Assembly (NCBI GenBank): GCA_003221805.1
Contig: QHUA01000004.1
Span: 7,982-40,256, forward strand
DNA length: 32,275 nt
Source of the DNA: Gemmatimonadota bacterium
GTDB taxonomy: Bacteria; Gemmatimonadota; Gemmatimonadetes; Gemmatimonadales; Gemmatimonadaceae
Reading direction: 5' to 3'
Both the position numbers and the translations under genes were made by a program. Below the pieces are notes generated by a model that ran no database searches, was not told the origin of the DNA, and saw nothing but the letters and a program-made list of their open reading frames with translations. Below, piece after piece: positions 8,922 through 18,641 of the stretch. How positions within the stretch are numbered: position 1 is the first letter of the stretch; every line of letters begins with the position of its first letter.

Positions 8922-9467
8922 TCAGGCCCAGGCCGGCTGACCGGGCGCTAACGGGACGCATCCTACCCACCGGCCGGGCACGAGGATGTAGCGAAGCGCT
9001 TTCGTCATCCCGATCTCGGATGAGAAATAGGCTTGCAGTGACAGCTCGCGGACGAGTGGGAAGTAGTGCTTGCCGCCGTCGCGTTTCGCCTCCGCGTCGA
9101 TTCGTCGCAGCCAGTTTTCCCGATCGCTCTGAGACATCGACGCGAAATGATCGCCCACTGTATCTCGGAATTGCTTCAACCCATCGACGACACGTCGTTG
9201 CTCGTCCGGTTCGCGGCAGTCGGTGAGCAGCAGGTTGATGATCGGTCCCACACCCGCGGCTTTCGCTCCCGGGGATGTCGGGCTGGTCGGCAACAGCGTA
9301 TCGGCGATTTCTTCGATCAGCGATTGATCGGCGGCGCTGAGAACTCTCGAGCCGGCACGCGGTGCCTCACTGGTGCACGCCGTCAGGACACCGGCGGATG
9401 TGATGAGAACACCGCCGAGCAATACTCCGGTTGTCTTCACCGCTTCGCGCCGATTCATCGGATGCAT
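8922..9467 (-). CDS. Gluconate 2-dehydrogenase subunit 3 family protein (Tat lipoprotein-like), module 2
   Basis: NRREAVKTTGVLLGGVLITSAGVLTAC (Tat + lipobox); ADQSLIEEIADTLLPTSPTSPGAKAA; YFSSEIGMTKALRY shared with module 1. Confidence 0.9.
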   Translation of the reverse strand: MHPMNRREAVKTTGVLLGGVLITSAGVLTACTSEAPRAGSRVLSAADQSLIEEIADTLLPTSPTSPGAKAAGVGPIINLLLTDCREPDEQRRVVDGLKQFRDTVGDHFASMSQSDRENWLRRIDAEAKRDGGKHYFPLVRELSLQAYFSSEIGMTKALRYILVPGRWVGCVPLAPGQPAWA

Positions 9468-9480
9468 ATCGACTCGCTCG

Positions 9481-11172
9481 TCAAAGATTCTGTTTGCTCA
9501 GCTCACCGGCGGCGTGATCCACCGCGCGAGCCGTCAGCGCCATATACAAAATCGACGGACTCTGATTGCCGGTTGAAGTCATGCACGCCCCATCGGTGAC
9601 GAAAACGTTCGGACAGGCGTGCATCTGATTCCAGTTGTTGAGCATCGACCGTTTCGGATCGCTGCCCATGCGGCAACCGCCCATTTCGTGAATGTCGAGA
9701 CCTGGCGCCTGTCCGTTGTCGCGGGTCCCCACATTGTGGCAACCTGCCACTTCCAGCATCGCCTTCGCCTCGGCGCGCCAATCGCGGATCATCTTGTCGT
9801 CGTTGTCGTCGTATCCGACCGATGTTACAAGCAGCGGAATTCCCCATTGGTCCGTCTTTGATTCATGCAGGCGGACGTGGTTCGCTTCCTTGGGGATCGT
9901 CTCGCCCTGCATGTACATGTAGATGCCCCATGGGCCGGCGTGCGTCTGCGCGTCCTTGAACGGTATTCCCACAGTCTCGGTCGTCGGCGTTCCCCGTTCA
10001 CGATAGGCGCCGGTGAAGGTCGTGTAGCCGCCGACGAAATCCATCTCCTGCTTTCCGACGTTGCGGAAGTTGACAAGGATGCACTCCGTCGGATTCCGGC
10101 CAAAAAAATACTTGTCGAGAAAGCCATCGATCCTTCCGTTGGCGGAAGCACGATAATCGTGGTGGCAGACATACTTGCCGAGCAGGCCATAATCGTTGCC
10201 CAGTCCGTTCGGAAAACGCTTCGACCTGGAGTTGAGCAGAATGAGGTTCGTGTTCAACGCCGATGCGTTCATGAACACGATGCGCGCTTGATAATCGGTT
10301 ACTGCATGTGTCTTGGCATCGATGACGCGCACACCGCTCGCCTTGCCTCTCACCTCGTCGAACAGCACTGAGTGTACGACCGAGTCGGGACGCACTGTCA
10401 GGTTGCCGGTCTTTGCCGCCCACGGGATCGTCGACGAGTTCGAGCTGAAGTAGCCGCCAAAGGGACAGCCGCGCATGCACAAATTCCGCGCCTGGCACGT
10501 TCCGCGTCCCTGCTGCAGGTGAATCTCCTTGGGCTTGGAGAGATGCGCCCAGCGCCCCTGCACGACGTATCGATTTCCGTAATGCTCGAGCAGCCTGTCG
10601 CGTAAATGCTTCTCGACACAGTTGAAATCGAACGGCGGCAGATATTCGCCGTCGGGCATCGCCTCCAGATGGTCGGCGTTGCCGCAGACTCCAATGAACC
10701 GCTCAACGTGGGTGTACCACGGAGCGACATCGTCGTAGCCTATCGGCCAGTTCATACCGTAGCCGTGCCGCTCCGGCGCGGTGAACTCGTACTTGCTCCA
10801 CCGCTGGCAGGCGCGCCCCCAGATCAGTGACTTCCCACCGACCTGGTAACCGCGGATCCAGTCAAACGGCTTCTCCTGGACGTACGGATGATCCTTGTCC
10901 TTGACGAAGAAATGCGCCGTGTCTTCGCCGTAGCCGGCCGCCTTGCTGATTAGCGGATTCTCGTCGATCAGCTTGCGGGGTGTGAACCCGCGGTGGGGAA
11001 GCTCCCAGGGAGCGAGATTGGCGGTCGGATAATCCCTGATGTGCTTGACGTCGCGTCCTCGCTCCAAAACGAGCGTCTTCAAGCCTTTCTCGCACAGTTC
11101 CTTTGCCGCCCACCCGCCGGAAATGCCGGAACCGACTACGATCGCGTCGAACCTGGTCTCTTCCGCAGTCAT
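9481..11172 (-). CDS. GMC family oxidoreductase (FAD sugar dehydrogenase catalytic subunit), module 2
   Basis: DAIVVGSGISGGWAAKEL; CX5CX3C; HEMGGCRMG; start assigned to internal ATG at 11172 (MTAEETRFDAIVVG) rather than 11253. Confidence 0.93.
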   Translation of the reverse strand: MTAEETRFDAIVVGSGISGGWAAKELCEKGLKTLVLERGRDVKHIRDYPTANLAPWELPHRGFTPRKLIDENPLISKAAGYGEDTAHFFVKDKDHPYVQEKPFDWIRGYQVGGKSLIWGRACQRWSKYEFTAPERHGYGMNWPIGYDDVAPWYTHVERFIGVCGNADHLEAMPDGEYLPPFDFNCVEKHLRDRLLEHYGNRYVVQGRWAHLSKPKEIHLQQGRGTCQARNLCMRGCPFGGYFSSNSSTIPWAAKTGNLTVRPDSVVHSVLFDEVRGKASGVRVIDAKTHAVTDYQARIVFMNASALNTNLILLNSRSKRFPNGLGNDYGLLGKYVCHHDYRASANGRIDGFLDKYFFGRNPTECILVNFRNVGKQEMDFVGGYTTFTGAYRERGTPTTETVGIPFKDAQTHAGPWGIYMYMQGETIPKEANHVRLHESKTDQWGIPLLVTSVGYDDNDDKMIRDWRAEAKAMLEVAGCHNVGTRDNGQAPGLDIHEMGGCRMGSDPKRSMLNNWNQMHACPNVFVTDGACMTSTGNQSPSILYMALTARAVDHAAGELSKQNL

Positions 11173-11303
11173 CGCACGAAAATACGTCTCGATGGAATGA
11201 ATGAATAGAGAGAACGAGCCGTTGCAGTCGCTTTTGAACGGGCTAACAAACAATTAGCTTCACCAGTGGCTACAACGCGTCACAACAATCGACAATTGCA
11301 CCA

Positions 11304-12515
11304 ATGCCCGATAAATCCCGCATTCCCGTCATCGTCGGCGCCGCTCGAACCCCAATCGGCAAATTCCTCGGCGCGCTCTCGTCTCTCAGTGCTCCCGAGC
11401 TCGGCGCGATCGCAATCCGTGAGGCATTGAAGCGATCGAAGGTTCCAGTCGAAGACGTGCAGGAAGTGATAATGGGGCACGTCATCCAGGGTGGCACCGG
11501 CCAGGCGCCGGGGCGTCAGGCTGCACTCCAAGCCGGAATTCCAGCGACGGTTTCGGCGGTCACGGTCAACAAAGTCTGCGGCTCTGGGCTCAAGGCGGTG
11601 ATGCTCGCTTCCCAGGCAATCAAGGCTGGCGATGCAGAAGTCATCATCGCCGGCGGCCAGGAGTCGATGTCGAACGCGCCATACTATGTATACGGCATGC
11701 GCAGCGGCGTGAAGGCGACCGATCAGACGATGGTCGACGGCATGATCAAAGACGGACTCTGGTGCGCGTCGTGTAACGTTCACATGGGTAGGCACGCCGA
11801 ATACACCGCGCAGAAGGCGCACGTCAGTCGCGAAGATCAGGACGCGTTCGCAGCGGCCTCGCACCGCAAGGCGGTGAGCGCAATCGACGCCGGCAAATTC
11901 AAGAGCGAAATCGTACCGGTTCAAATCCCCGGTAAGAAAGGTCCGACGACAGTAGACACTGACGAGTCGCCCCGTCGCGACACCAGCATCGAAGTACTGG
12001 CGAAACTGAAACCGGCATTTCCGGGAGGGAACGGCGCCAATGAGGATCTCACCGTCACGGCAGGCAACGCTCCCGGGCTAAATGATGGCGCCGCGGCTCT
12101 CGTTGTCGTGTCCGAGGCATACGCCGAGGAACACAAGCTGGAGATTCTGGGACGGGTGACCGGCTACGCCACAGGTGCGACGAATCCTGAAGACCTGTTC
12201 TTTGCACCGATCAAAGCGGTGCGCAACCTGATGAAAAAAACCGGATCCCAGATCAGCGATTACGATTTGATCGAGGCGAACGAGGCATTCGCTTCTCAGT
12301 CGATTGCAGACGGCGAGGAGCTGGGCTGGGACTGGAATCGCGTCAACGTCAACGGCGGTGCGATTGCACTGGGGCATCCCATCGGCGCCAGCGGCGCTCG
12401 TGTTTTGACGACGCTTCTCTACGCCATGAAGGATCGCGGAGCCAAGAGGGGACTGGCGACACTCTGCCTGGGTGGGGGCGACGCGGTTGCGCTCAGCGTC
12501 GAGCGCACGAACTAG
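11304..12515 (+). CDS. Acetyl-CoA C-acyltransferase (thiolase)
   Basis: VIVGAARTPIGKFLGALSS, NKVCGSGLKAVMLA active-site Cys, NGGAIALGHPIGASGARVL, CLGGGDAVAL. Confidence 0.96.
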   Translation: MPDKSRIPVIVGAARTPIGKFLGALSSLSAPELGAIAIREALKRSKVPVEDVQEVIMGHVIQGGTGQAPGRQAALQAGIPATVSAVTVNKVCGSGLKAVMLASQAIKAGDAEVIIAGGQESMSNAPYYVYGMRSGVKATDQTMVDGMIKDGLWCASCNVHMGRHAEYTAQKAHVSREDQDAFAAASHRKAVSAIDAGKFKSEIVPVQIPGKKGPTTVDTDESPRRDTSIEVLAKLKPAFPGGNGANEDLTVTAGNAPGLNDGAAALVVVSEAYAEEHKLEILGRVTGYATGATNPEDLFFAPIKAVRNLMKKTGSQISDYDLIEANEAFASQSIADGEELGWDWNRVNVNGGAIALGHPIGASGARVLTTLLYAMKDRGAKRGLATLCLGGGDAVALSVERTN

Positions 12516-12521
12516 CATCGA

Positions 12522-13388
12522 TTGACAACTGTATCGCCCCCACGACCCAGAGCCCGCCGATCATTGCGGCCGCTCTGGCTGGCGGGCGGGTTTTACATCA
12601 TTTGCTTCGTCGCCCTCGGGATTTTGCAGACGACCGCGGAGCTGGTCGGCGGACCAGCGTTCTCCAGCACGCGTGAAGCCCTTTTCCAGTGGCTGTCACT
12701 CGCCAGTGTGGTATTCGCGACCTGGATCATGCTGCGCAAAGTGGAGAAGCTGCCGTGGAGCTCGGCAGGTTTGGACCGTGGTGCGCTGAATCCGCTGACC
12801 GTGGTCACCGGGGCTGCGCTGGGCGCGTTCACAATTGGCATTGCCAGTCTGCTGCTCCTGGCTGGTCATATGCTGCGCATCGATCGCACCGTTCCAGGCA
12901 GCTGGTGGGGTGAAGCGGGACACTCCGCGCTAGTGCTGCTGCCGGCCGCATTCTTCGAAGAGCTTTTCATCCACGGGTATCTATTTTCAGTGCTAAGGCG
13001 GTTCGCTGGCTGGCGGCTGGCACTCATCGTCACCAGCCTCGTGTTCGGGTTGCTGCACGTGTGGAATCCCGGAGCTGACGCCGAATCCATTCTCGCCGTC
13101 GTCGTGGCGGGATTCTTTCTCGGTGCGATCCTGCTGGCGACGCGCAGTCTTTACGCCGCGGGCGCCGCGCATTTTGCCTGGAACTGGGTGATGGCCGCCG
13201 CGCTCCACATTGCTGTGAGCGGCATCGCGTCCGCCGACGTTGATTATCGCACGGTGGAGACAGGGCCGGACTGGCTCACGGGCGGCGTGTGGGGTCCCGA
13301 AGGCGGAGTCGCGGCGGTGGCCCTGATGTTCGTGGGAATCTTTTACTTATATGCGCGGTCTTTACGCCGGATGGAGTGGAAAGGATGA
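12522..13388 (+). CDS. CPBP family intramembrane metalloprotease-like protein
   Basis: [37 protein letters not shown] motifs; multiple TM. Non-ATG start (TTG) in ORF track. Confidence 0.85.
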   Translation: MTTVSPPRPRARRSLRPLWLAGGFYIICFVALGILQTTAELVGGPAFSSTREALFQWLSLASVVFATWIMLRKVEKLPWSSAGLDRGALNPLTVVTGAALGAFTIGIASLLLLAGHMLRIDRTVPGSWWGEAGHSALVLLPAAFFEELFIHGYLFSVLRRFAGWRLALIVTSLVFGLLHVWNPGADAESILAVVVAGFFLGAILLATRSLYAAGAAHFAWNWVMAAALHIAVSGIASADVDYRTVETGPDWLTGGVWGPEGGVAAVALMFVGIFYLYARSLRRMEWKG

Positions 13389-14236
13389 CCGACCGCATCG
13401 CGGTTGTCGGAGCAGGACAAATGGGGAACGGCATCGCACACGTTTTTGCGCAGCACGGTTTTCCGGTAACGATGATCGATGTTTCCCAGGAAGCGCTCGA
13501 CAAGGGAAGATCGACGATCGCCAAGAACGTCGAGCGGCAGGTCAAGAAGGGGACGATTGCGGCGGAGGACCAGGTGAAAATCCTGTCGCGCATCGACCTC
13601 AACATGGAGCTAGACTCAGCCAGCGAATCCTCACTCATCGTCGAAGCAGCCAGCGAAGACAGCGGTCTCAAGTTTCGCATTTTCACCGACCTCGATCGCA
13701 TCGCCAGGCCAGACGCGATTCTGGCGACGAACACCAGCTCGATTTCGATTACCGAGATCGCACGCCGCACAGCTCGTCCCGACAAAGTCATCGGCATGCA
13801 CTTCATGAATCCGGTGCCGGTGATGAAGCTGGTCGAGATCATTCGCGGTCTGGCGACTTCCGACGACACGACCAAGCGCGTGACGGATATCGCACTGCAG
13901 CTGGAGAAGACACCGGTCGAAGTAAACGACTTTCCCGGATTCGTCTCCAATCGGGTGTTAATGCCGATGATCAACGAAGCGGTCTACTGTCTGATGGAAG
14001 GTGTGGCCGAACCAGCAGCCATCGATCAGGTGATGACGCTCGGCATGAACCACCCGATGGGTCCTCTGGCGCTCGCCGATCTCATCGGACTCGACACGTG
14101 CGTCGCGATTCTCGAAGTGCTGCGCGATGGACTCGGCGATCCCAAGTATCGTCCGTGTCCGCTGCTCAAGAAGTACGTCGCCGCGGGTTGGCTCGGTCGC
14201 AAGACGGGCCGCGGCTTCTATACCTACAGTAAATAA
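13385..14236 (+). CDS. 3-hydroxybutyryl-CoA / 3-hydroxyacyl-CoA dehydrogenase
   Basis: [71 protein letters not shown] at 13385 overlaps preceding stop (ATGA). Confidence 0.96.
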   Translation: MTDRIAVVGAGQMGNGIAHVFAQHGFPVTMIDVSQEALDKGRSTIAKNVERQVKKGTIAAEDQVKILSRIDLNMELDSASESSLIVEAASEDSGLKFRIFTDLDRIARPDAILATNTSSISITEIARRTARPDKVIGMHFMNPVPVMKLVEIIRGLATSDDTTKRVTDIALQLEKTPVEVNDFPGFVSNRVLMPMINEAVYCLMEGVAEPAAIDQVMTLGMNHPMGPLALADLIGLDTCVAILEVLRDGLGDPKYRPCPLLKKYVAAGWLGRKTGRGFYTYSK

Positions 14237-14244
14237 GACTTCAC

Positions 14245-15408
14245 GTGTCCTGGGCGCTGCACCCACTCACCGAAGAACAGACGGAAGTCCAGAAACTGGC
14301 GCGCGAGTTCGGGAAAGCCGAGATCGTCGCGCATTCGGCGGAATGGGATCAGAAAGCGTACTTCGAGCCGTCGCTGGTGAAGAAGCTGGGTGAGCTAGGG
14401 TTCCTCGGCATGATGCTGCCGGAGGAGTACGATGGACTCGGCGCTGACACGGGCACCTACCTGATCGCCCTGGAAGAAATTGCGGCCGCCGATGCGTCGG
14501 TGGCAGTGCTCATGAGCGTGCACAATTCGCTGCCAACCCAGATGATCCTTCGTTACGGCAGTGACCAGCAGAAGGATCGCTTCCTCAGAAAAATGGCGCG
14601 CGGTGAAATACTGGGCGCTTTTGCTTTGTCCGAGCCGGACGCGGGCTCGGATGCGGCGGCCCTCTCTACGCAGGCAGTGAAGGATGGCAAGTCCTGGATC
14701 CTCAACGGCACCAAGAGCTGGGTAACCAATGGCAACACCGCCGGTGTGATTCTCACCATGGCTCGCACCGATACGAGTGCTGCGCGGCGAGGAGGACGGG
14801 GAATCGGCGCATTCATCATCACGCCCGATCTTCCCGGGTTCAAAGTTGGAAAGAAGGAAGACAAGCTGGGCCTTCGCGCGTCGCCGACCGTCCAACTCAG
14901 CTTCGACAACATGCGCGTGCCGGCGGAGAATCTCCTTGGCGATGAGACCCAGGGCTTTATCTACGCCATGCAGTCACTCGACAACGGTCGCCTCGGCATT
15001 GCAGCCCAGGCAATCGGAATCGCACGTGCGGCTCTCGAGCACTCGGTCGCCTACGCCGCGGAACGGAAGCAGTTCGGCAAGCCGCTCAAGGAGTTCGAGG
15101 CGATTCAGTTCAAGCTCGCGGACATGGCGATGCGCGTTGCTGGATCACGTGCGCTGTTGCATGCCGCGGCAGCGGCGAAGGATCGCGGCCAGCGCGTTGG
15201 TCAGTTCAGCTCGATGGCCAAGCTGATGGCGAGTGAGACGGCAATGTGGGTGACGACGCAGGCGGTGCAGATCTTCGGCGGGTACGGGTACGTCAAGGAC
15301 TATCCGGTGGAGCGGCTTATGCGCGATGCGAAAGTCACCGAAATTTACGAGGGCACGTCGGAGATCCAGCGGATCGTGATCGCCAGGGCTCTTTACAGTC
15401 AATCATGA
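14245..15408 (+). CDS. Acyl-CoA dehydrogenase
   Basis: GAFALSEPDAGSDAAAL, KSWVTNG, ERKQFGKPLKEFEAIQFKLADM, QIFGGYGYVKDYPVERLMRDAKVTEIYEGTSEIQR; GTG start. Confidence 0.97.
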   Translation: MSWALHPLTEEQTEVQKLAREFGKAEIVAHSAEWDQKAYFEPSLVKKLGELGFLGMMLPEEYDGLGADTGTYLIALEEIAAADASVAVLMSVHNSLPTQMILRYGSDQQKDRFLRKMARGEILGAFALSEPDAGSDAAALSTQAVKDGKSWILNGTKSWVTNGNTAGVILTMARTDTSAARRGGRGIGAFIITPDLPGFKVGKKEDKLGLRASPTVQLSFDNMRVPAENLLGDETQGFIYAMQSLDNGRLGIAAQAIGIARAALEHSVAYAAERKQFGKPLKEFEAIQFKLADMAMRVAGSRALLHAAAAAKDRGQRVGQFSSMAKLMASETAMWVTTQAVQIFGGYGYVKDYPVERLMRDAKVTEIYEGTSEIQRIVIARALYSQS

Positions 15409-15426
15409 ACTTACACCTGGAGATTA

Positions 15427-16461
15427 ATGAAGCTGTTCGACACGCTGGCAGAGATGGGACACGAGGAGGTGGTGATGTGCAGCGATCCCTCGGTTGGGTA
15501 TAAAGGAATCCTCGCCGTTCACAGCACCAAGCTGGGCCCAGCCCTCGGCGGAACTCGATTCTGGCAGTACGCGACCGACGAGGAAGCCATTACCGATGCC
15601 CTTCGACTTTCACGCGGCATGACCTACAAGAACGCGGTCGCCGGCCTGCATCTCGGCGGCGGCAAGTCGATCATCATGGGCGACAACAAGACCAAAGATC
15701 GTGAGAAGATCTTCCGCGCTCACGGTCGTTTTGTGGAGAGCCTGGGTGGCCGCTACATCACCGCCGAGGATGTCGGCACCAGCACCAAGGACATGGATTA
15801 CGTCAATATGGAGACGAGCCATGTAGCGGGTCTGGCCGGCAAGTCTGGCGATCCCTCGCCGGTGACGGCGCACGGAGTTTTTCGCGCCGTCCAGGCGTCT
15901 GCCAAGCGAAAGTGGGGATCAGACAGTCTCGAGGGAAAAACCGTTGCCATTCAGGGCTGCGGCAGCGTCGGGACGCATCTCGCCAAAGAGCTCCACGAAG
16001 CCGGCGCGAAGCTGATCATTTCGGACATTGATTCGGCCAAGGCAGCGCGTGTGAAGCAGCTGACGGGTGCTGCGATCGTCGAGGGCGACGCGATTTTTAC
16101 TGCCGATGCTGACATTTTCTCGCCGTGCGCGCTCGGCGGAATCCTCAACGAAACTACGATTCCGAAACTGAAAGTGGAGATCGTAGCCGGTGGCGCCAAC
16201 AATCAGCTCCTGCTGGAGCGCGACGGCGACGAGCTCGAGAAGCGGGGAATACTCTACGCGCCGGATTATGTGGCGAACGCCGGCGGCGTCATTAACGTCT
16301 ATGGTGAGGTCGCCGGCTGGGACGCGCAGCGCGCGCTCAACAAGGCCGACGATATATACGATACGGTACTGAAGGTGTTCGATATCGCTGAAGCGAAGCA
16401 CATTCCGACGTACGAGGCGGCGGACCGATTGGCGGAGCAACGGCTGGCGGAGGCAAAATGA
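15427..16461 (+). CDS. Glu/Leu/Phe/Val dehydrogenase (leucine dehydrogenase-type)
   Basis: GPALGGTRFWQY, NAVAGLHLGGGKSII, VAIQGCGSVGTHLAKEL, YAPDYVANAGGVINV. Confidence 0.93.
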   Translation: MKLFDTLAEMGHEEVVMCSDPSVGYKGILAVHSTKLGPALGGTRFWQYATDEEAITDALRLSRGMTYKNAVAGLHLGGGKSIIMGDNKTKDREKIFRAHGRFVESLGGRYITAEDVGTSTKDMDYVNMETSHVAGLAGKSGDPSPVTAHGVFRAVQASAKRKWGSDSLEGKTVAIQGCGSVGTHLAKELHEAGAKLIISDIDSAKAARVKQLTGAAIVEGDAIFTADADIFSPCALGGILNETTIPKLKVEIVAGGANNQLLLERDGDELEKRGILYAPDYVANAGGVINVYGEVAGWDAQRALNKADDIYDTVLKVFDIAEAKHIPTYEAADRLAEQRLAEAK

Positions 16462-16898
16462 GCGAGACGATTCCAATAGCTTCGGATCATGCAGGAGTCG
16501 AGATGAAGGATCGACTCGTGTCCGAGTTGAAGAAGATGGGCTACACCCCCGACGATCTTGGCAGCAAGGACGCCAATCAACCCGATGATTATCCAGACTT
16601 TGGTCACCCGGTCGCGAGGGAGATTTCGGAGGGGAAGGCGAAGCGCGGGATTCTCCTCTGCGGCAGCGGAGTGGGCATGGACATCGTCGCCAACCGGTAT
16701 CCAGGCGTTCGGGCCGCGCTGGCGTGGGAACCGGAGATTGGCGAACTATCGCGGAGGCACAACGACTCGAATGTTCTTGTCCTTCCGGCGAGGTTCATGA
16801 GTGACGAGGAAGGGGTCCAGACAATGAAGGCGTGGCTGAATGCTAAATTCGAGGGCGGACGCCACGAACGGCGGGTCAAGAAAATCGATGAGAAGTAA
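16458..16898 (+). CDS. rpiB: Ribose-5-phosphate isomerase B (RpiB/LacA/LacB family)
   Basis: IPIASDHAGVEMKDRL, DYPDFGHPVAREI, GILLCGSGVGMDIVANRYPGVRAA, SRRHNDSNVLVLPAR; ATGA overlap with upstream gene. Confidence 0.95.
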   Translation: MSETIPIASDHAGVEMKDRLVSELKKMGYTPDDLGSKDANQPDDYPDFGHPVAREISEGKAKRGILLCGSGVGMDIVANRYPGVRAALAWEPEIGELSRRHNDSNVLVLPARFMSDEEGVQTMKAWLNAKFEGGRHERRVKKIDEK

Positions 16899-16916
16899 GC
16901 CCCGACTACAGGACAG

Positions 16917-18233
16917 ATGATGCCGCAGACAACAGAAGCTCCAACAAAATCCATCTCCAGGAGCGCCATGCCGGAGGGCCGGCTGGCAACGTCAGATCCG
17001 GAGGTCGCGCGCATCATCGATCTCGAGGTCGATCGGCAGAGGCACGGCCTCGAGCTGATAGCCAGCGAGAATTTCGTGTCGGCTGCCGTGCTGGAGGCGA
17101 TGGGCACACCGCTCACCAACAAGTACGCCGAGGGTTTGCCCGGCAAACGCTACTACGGTGGCTGCGAGTTCGTAGACATGGTAGAGCAGCTCGCCATCGA
17201 CCGGCTGAAGAAACTTTTCGACGCCGAGCACGCCAACGTTCAGGCGCATTCGGGCGCTCAGGCGAACGCAGCGGTCTACCTCGCGTTCCTCAAGCCTGGC
17301 GATGTCGTGCTCGGCCTCGATCTCTCGCAGGGAGGACACCTCACCCACGGCTCACCCGTCAACTTCTCGGGACTCCTCTATCACGCCATTCACTACGGCG
17401 TGGGTGATGACGGCCGCATCGATTACGCGCGGATGCAGCAGATCGCGCGTGAGCAGAAGCCAAAGCTGATCATCGCCGGAGCCAGCGCCTACGCGCGAAT
17501 CATCGAGTTCGAGCCGTTCGCCGAAGTAGCGCGCGAGATCGGTGCGAAATTCGTGGTGGACATGGCCCACTTTGCCGGCCTTGTCGCGACCGGGTTCCAT
17601 CCTTCACCCGTTCCCCATGCCGACGCGGTGACGAGCACCACCCACAAGACTCTGCGGGGTCCGCGAGGCGGTCTCATCCTCTGCAAAGAGGAGCACGCCA
17701 AGGTCGTCGACAAGGCGATGTTTCCAGGAACGCAAGGTGGTCCGCTGGAGCACATCATCGCCGCCAAAGCGGTGGCGTTCAAGGAAGCCCTGGAGCCATC
17801 GTTCAAGGACTATTGCGGGCAGATCGTGCGCAACGCGCAGACCCTCGCCAACGCGTTGATCGAGCATGGCTTCAACGTCGTCTCAGGTGGGACCGACAAC
17901 CATCTCATGCTCGTCGACCTGCGCAACAAGAACGTCACCGGCAAAGTGGCGGAGAAGGCGCTCGACGCCGCCGGCATCACGGTGAACAAGAACACGGTGC
18001 CGAAAGAGACACAGTCGCCCTTTGTCACCAGTGGCATCCGGATAGGAACGCCGGCCGTGACCACGCGCGGGATGAAGGAGCCAGAGATGGAGCGAATAGC
18101 TGCGCTCATCGACCGGGTGATAACAAGTGCTGGTGACGCAGCGGTCGCGTCGTCAGTCAGAGAGGAAGTACTTGACTTGACGAATCGCTTTCCACTCTAC
18201 AAATCCTTCCCGTCAATGGCGGAAAAAAAGTAG
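16917..18233 (+). CDS. glyA: Serine hydroxymethyltransferase
   Basis: [57 protein letters not shown]-lysine motif. Start could be a downstream ATG. Confidence 0.97.
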   Translation: MMPQTTEAPTKSISRSAMPEGRLATSDPEVARIIDLEVDRQRHGLELIASENFVSAAVLEAMGTPLTNKYAEGLPGKRYYGGCEFVDMVEQLAIDRLKKLFDAEHANVQAHSGAQANAAVYLAFLKPGDVVLGLDLSQGGHLTHGSPVNFSGLLYHAIHYGVGDDGRIDYARMQQIAREQKPKLIIAGASAYARIIEFEPFAEVAREIGAKFVVDMAHFAGLVATGFHPSPVPHADAVTSTTHKTLRGPRGGLILCKEEHAKVVDKAMFPGTQGGPLEHIIAAKAVAFKEALEPSFKDYCGQIVRNAQTLANALIEHGFNVVSGGTDNHLMLVDLRNKNVTGKVAEKALDAAGITVNKNTVPKETQSPFVTSGIRIGTPAVTTRGMKEPEMERIAALIDRVITSAGDAAVASSVREEVLDLTNRFPLYKSFPSMAEKK

Positions 18234-18236
18234 AAA

Positions 18237-18623
18237 ATGGCTGAGCTGGCATTTCGCGAAGGGATCATGGACCGGATTCGCATCCGGGAGCCGCGTTTTC
18301 ACGAGCAGGCGTATTTGTTCGTGCTCTCGGCTCTCGAGATGTGTCAGGCCCAGCTGACGGTGAGACGTCACATCACCGGCATCGAGCTCGCCCATTCCTG
18401 CCGCGAGCTCGCGCTCGAGCGCTACGGCGTGATGGCGCGCATCGTCCTCGAGCACTGGGGCATTTCTACCACCGCCGACATCGGCGACATCGTCTTCTGC
18501 CTGGTCGATCTCGGCTTTTTACTCAGCCAGCCCCAGGACACCCGGGACGAGTTCGTCGATGTGTTCGACTTCGACCTGGCCTTCGAGCGCGACTACCCCT
18601 GGAACTGCGCGCAACAAGCGTAG
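18237..18623 (+). CDS. Minf_1886 family uncharacterized conserved protein
   Basis: RIREPRFHEQAYLFVLSALEMCQ, RRHITGIELAHSCRELALERYGVMARIVLEHWGISTTADIGDIVFCLVD, 128 aa; recalled family signature. Confidence 0.8.
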   Translation: MAELAFREGIMDRIRIREPRFHEQAYLFVLSALEMCQAQLTVRRHITGIELAHSCRELALERYGVMARIVLEHWGISTTADIGDIVFCLVDLGFLLSQPQDTRDEFVDVFDFDLAFERDYPWNCAQQA

Positions 18624-18641
18624 CTTCACCAACTCTGGCCA

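Noticed and set aside
11280-11924. 214-aa minus-strand ORF antisense to thiolase
   Set aside because: No domain; fully covered by the strongly supported thiolase gene.
13351-14232. 293-aa plus-strand ORF
   Set aside because: Out-of-frame shadow of the hydroxyacyl-CoA dehydrogenase gene; composition is Arg/Ser/His-rich without domains.
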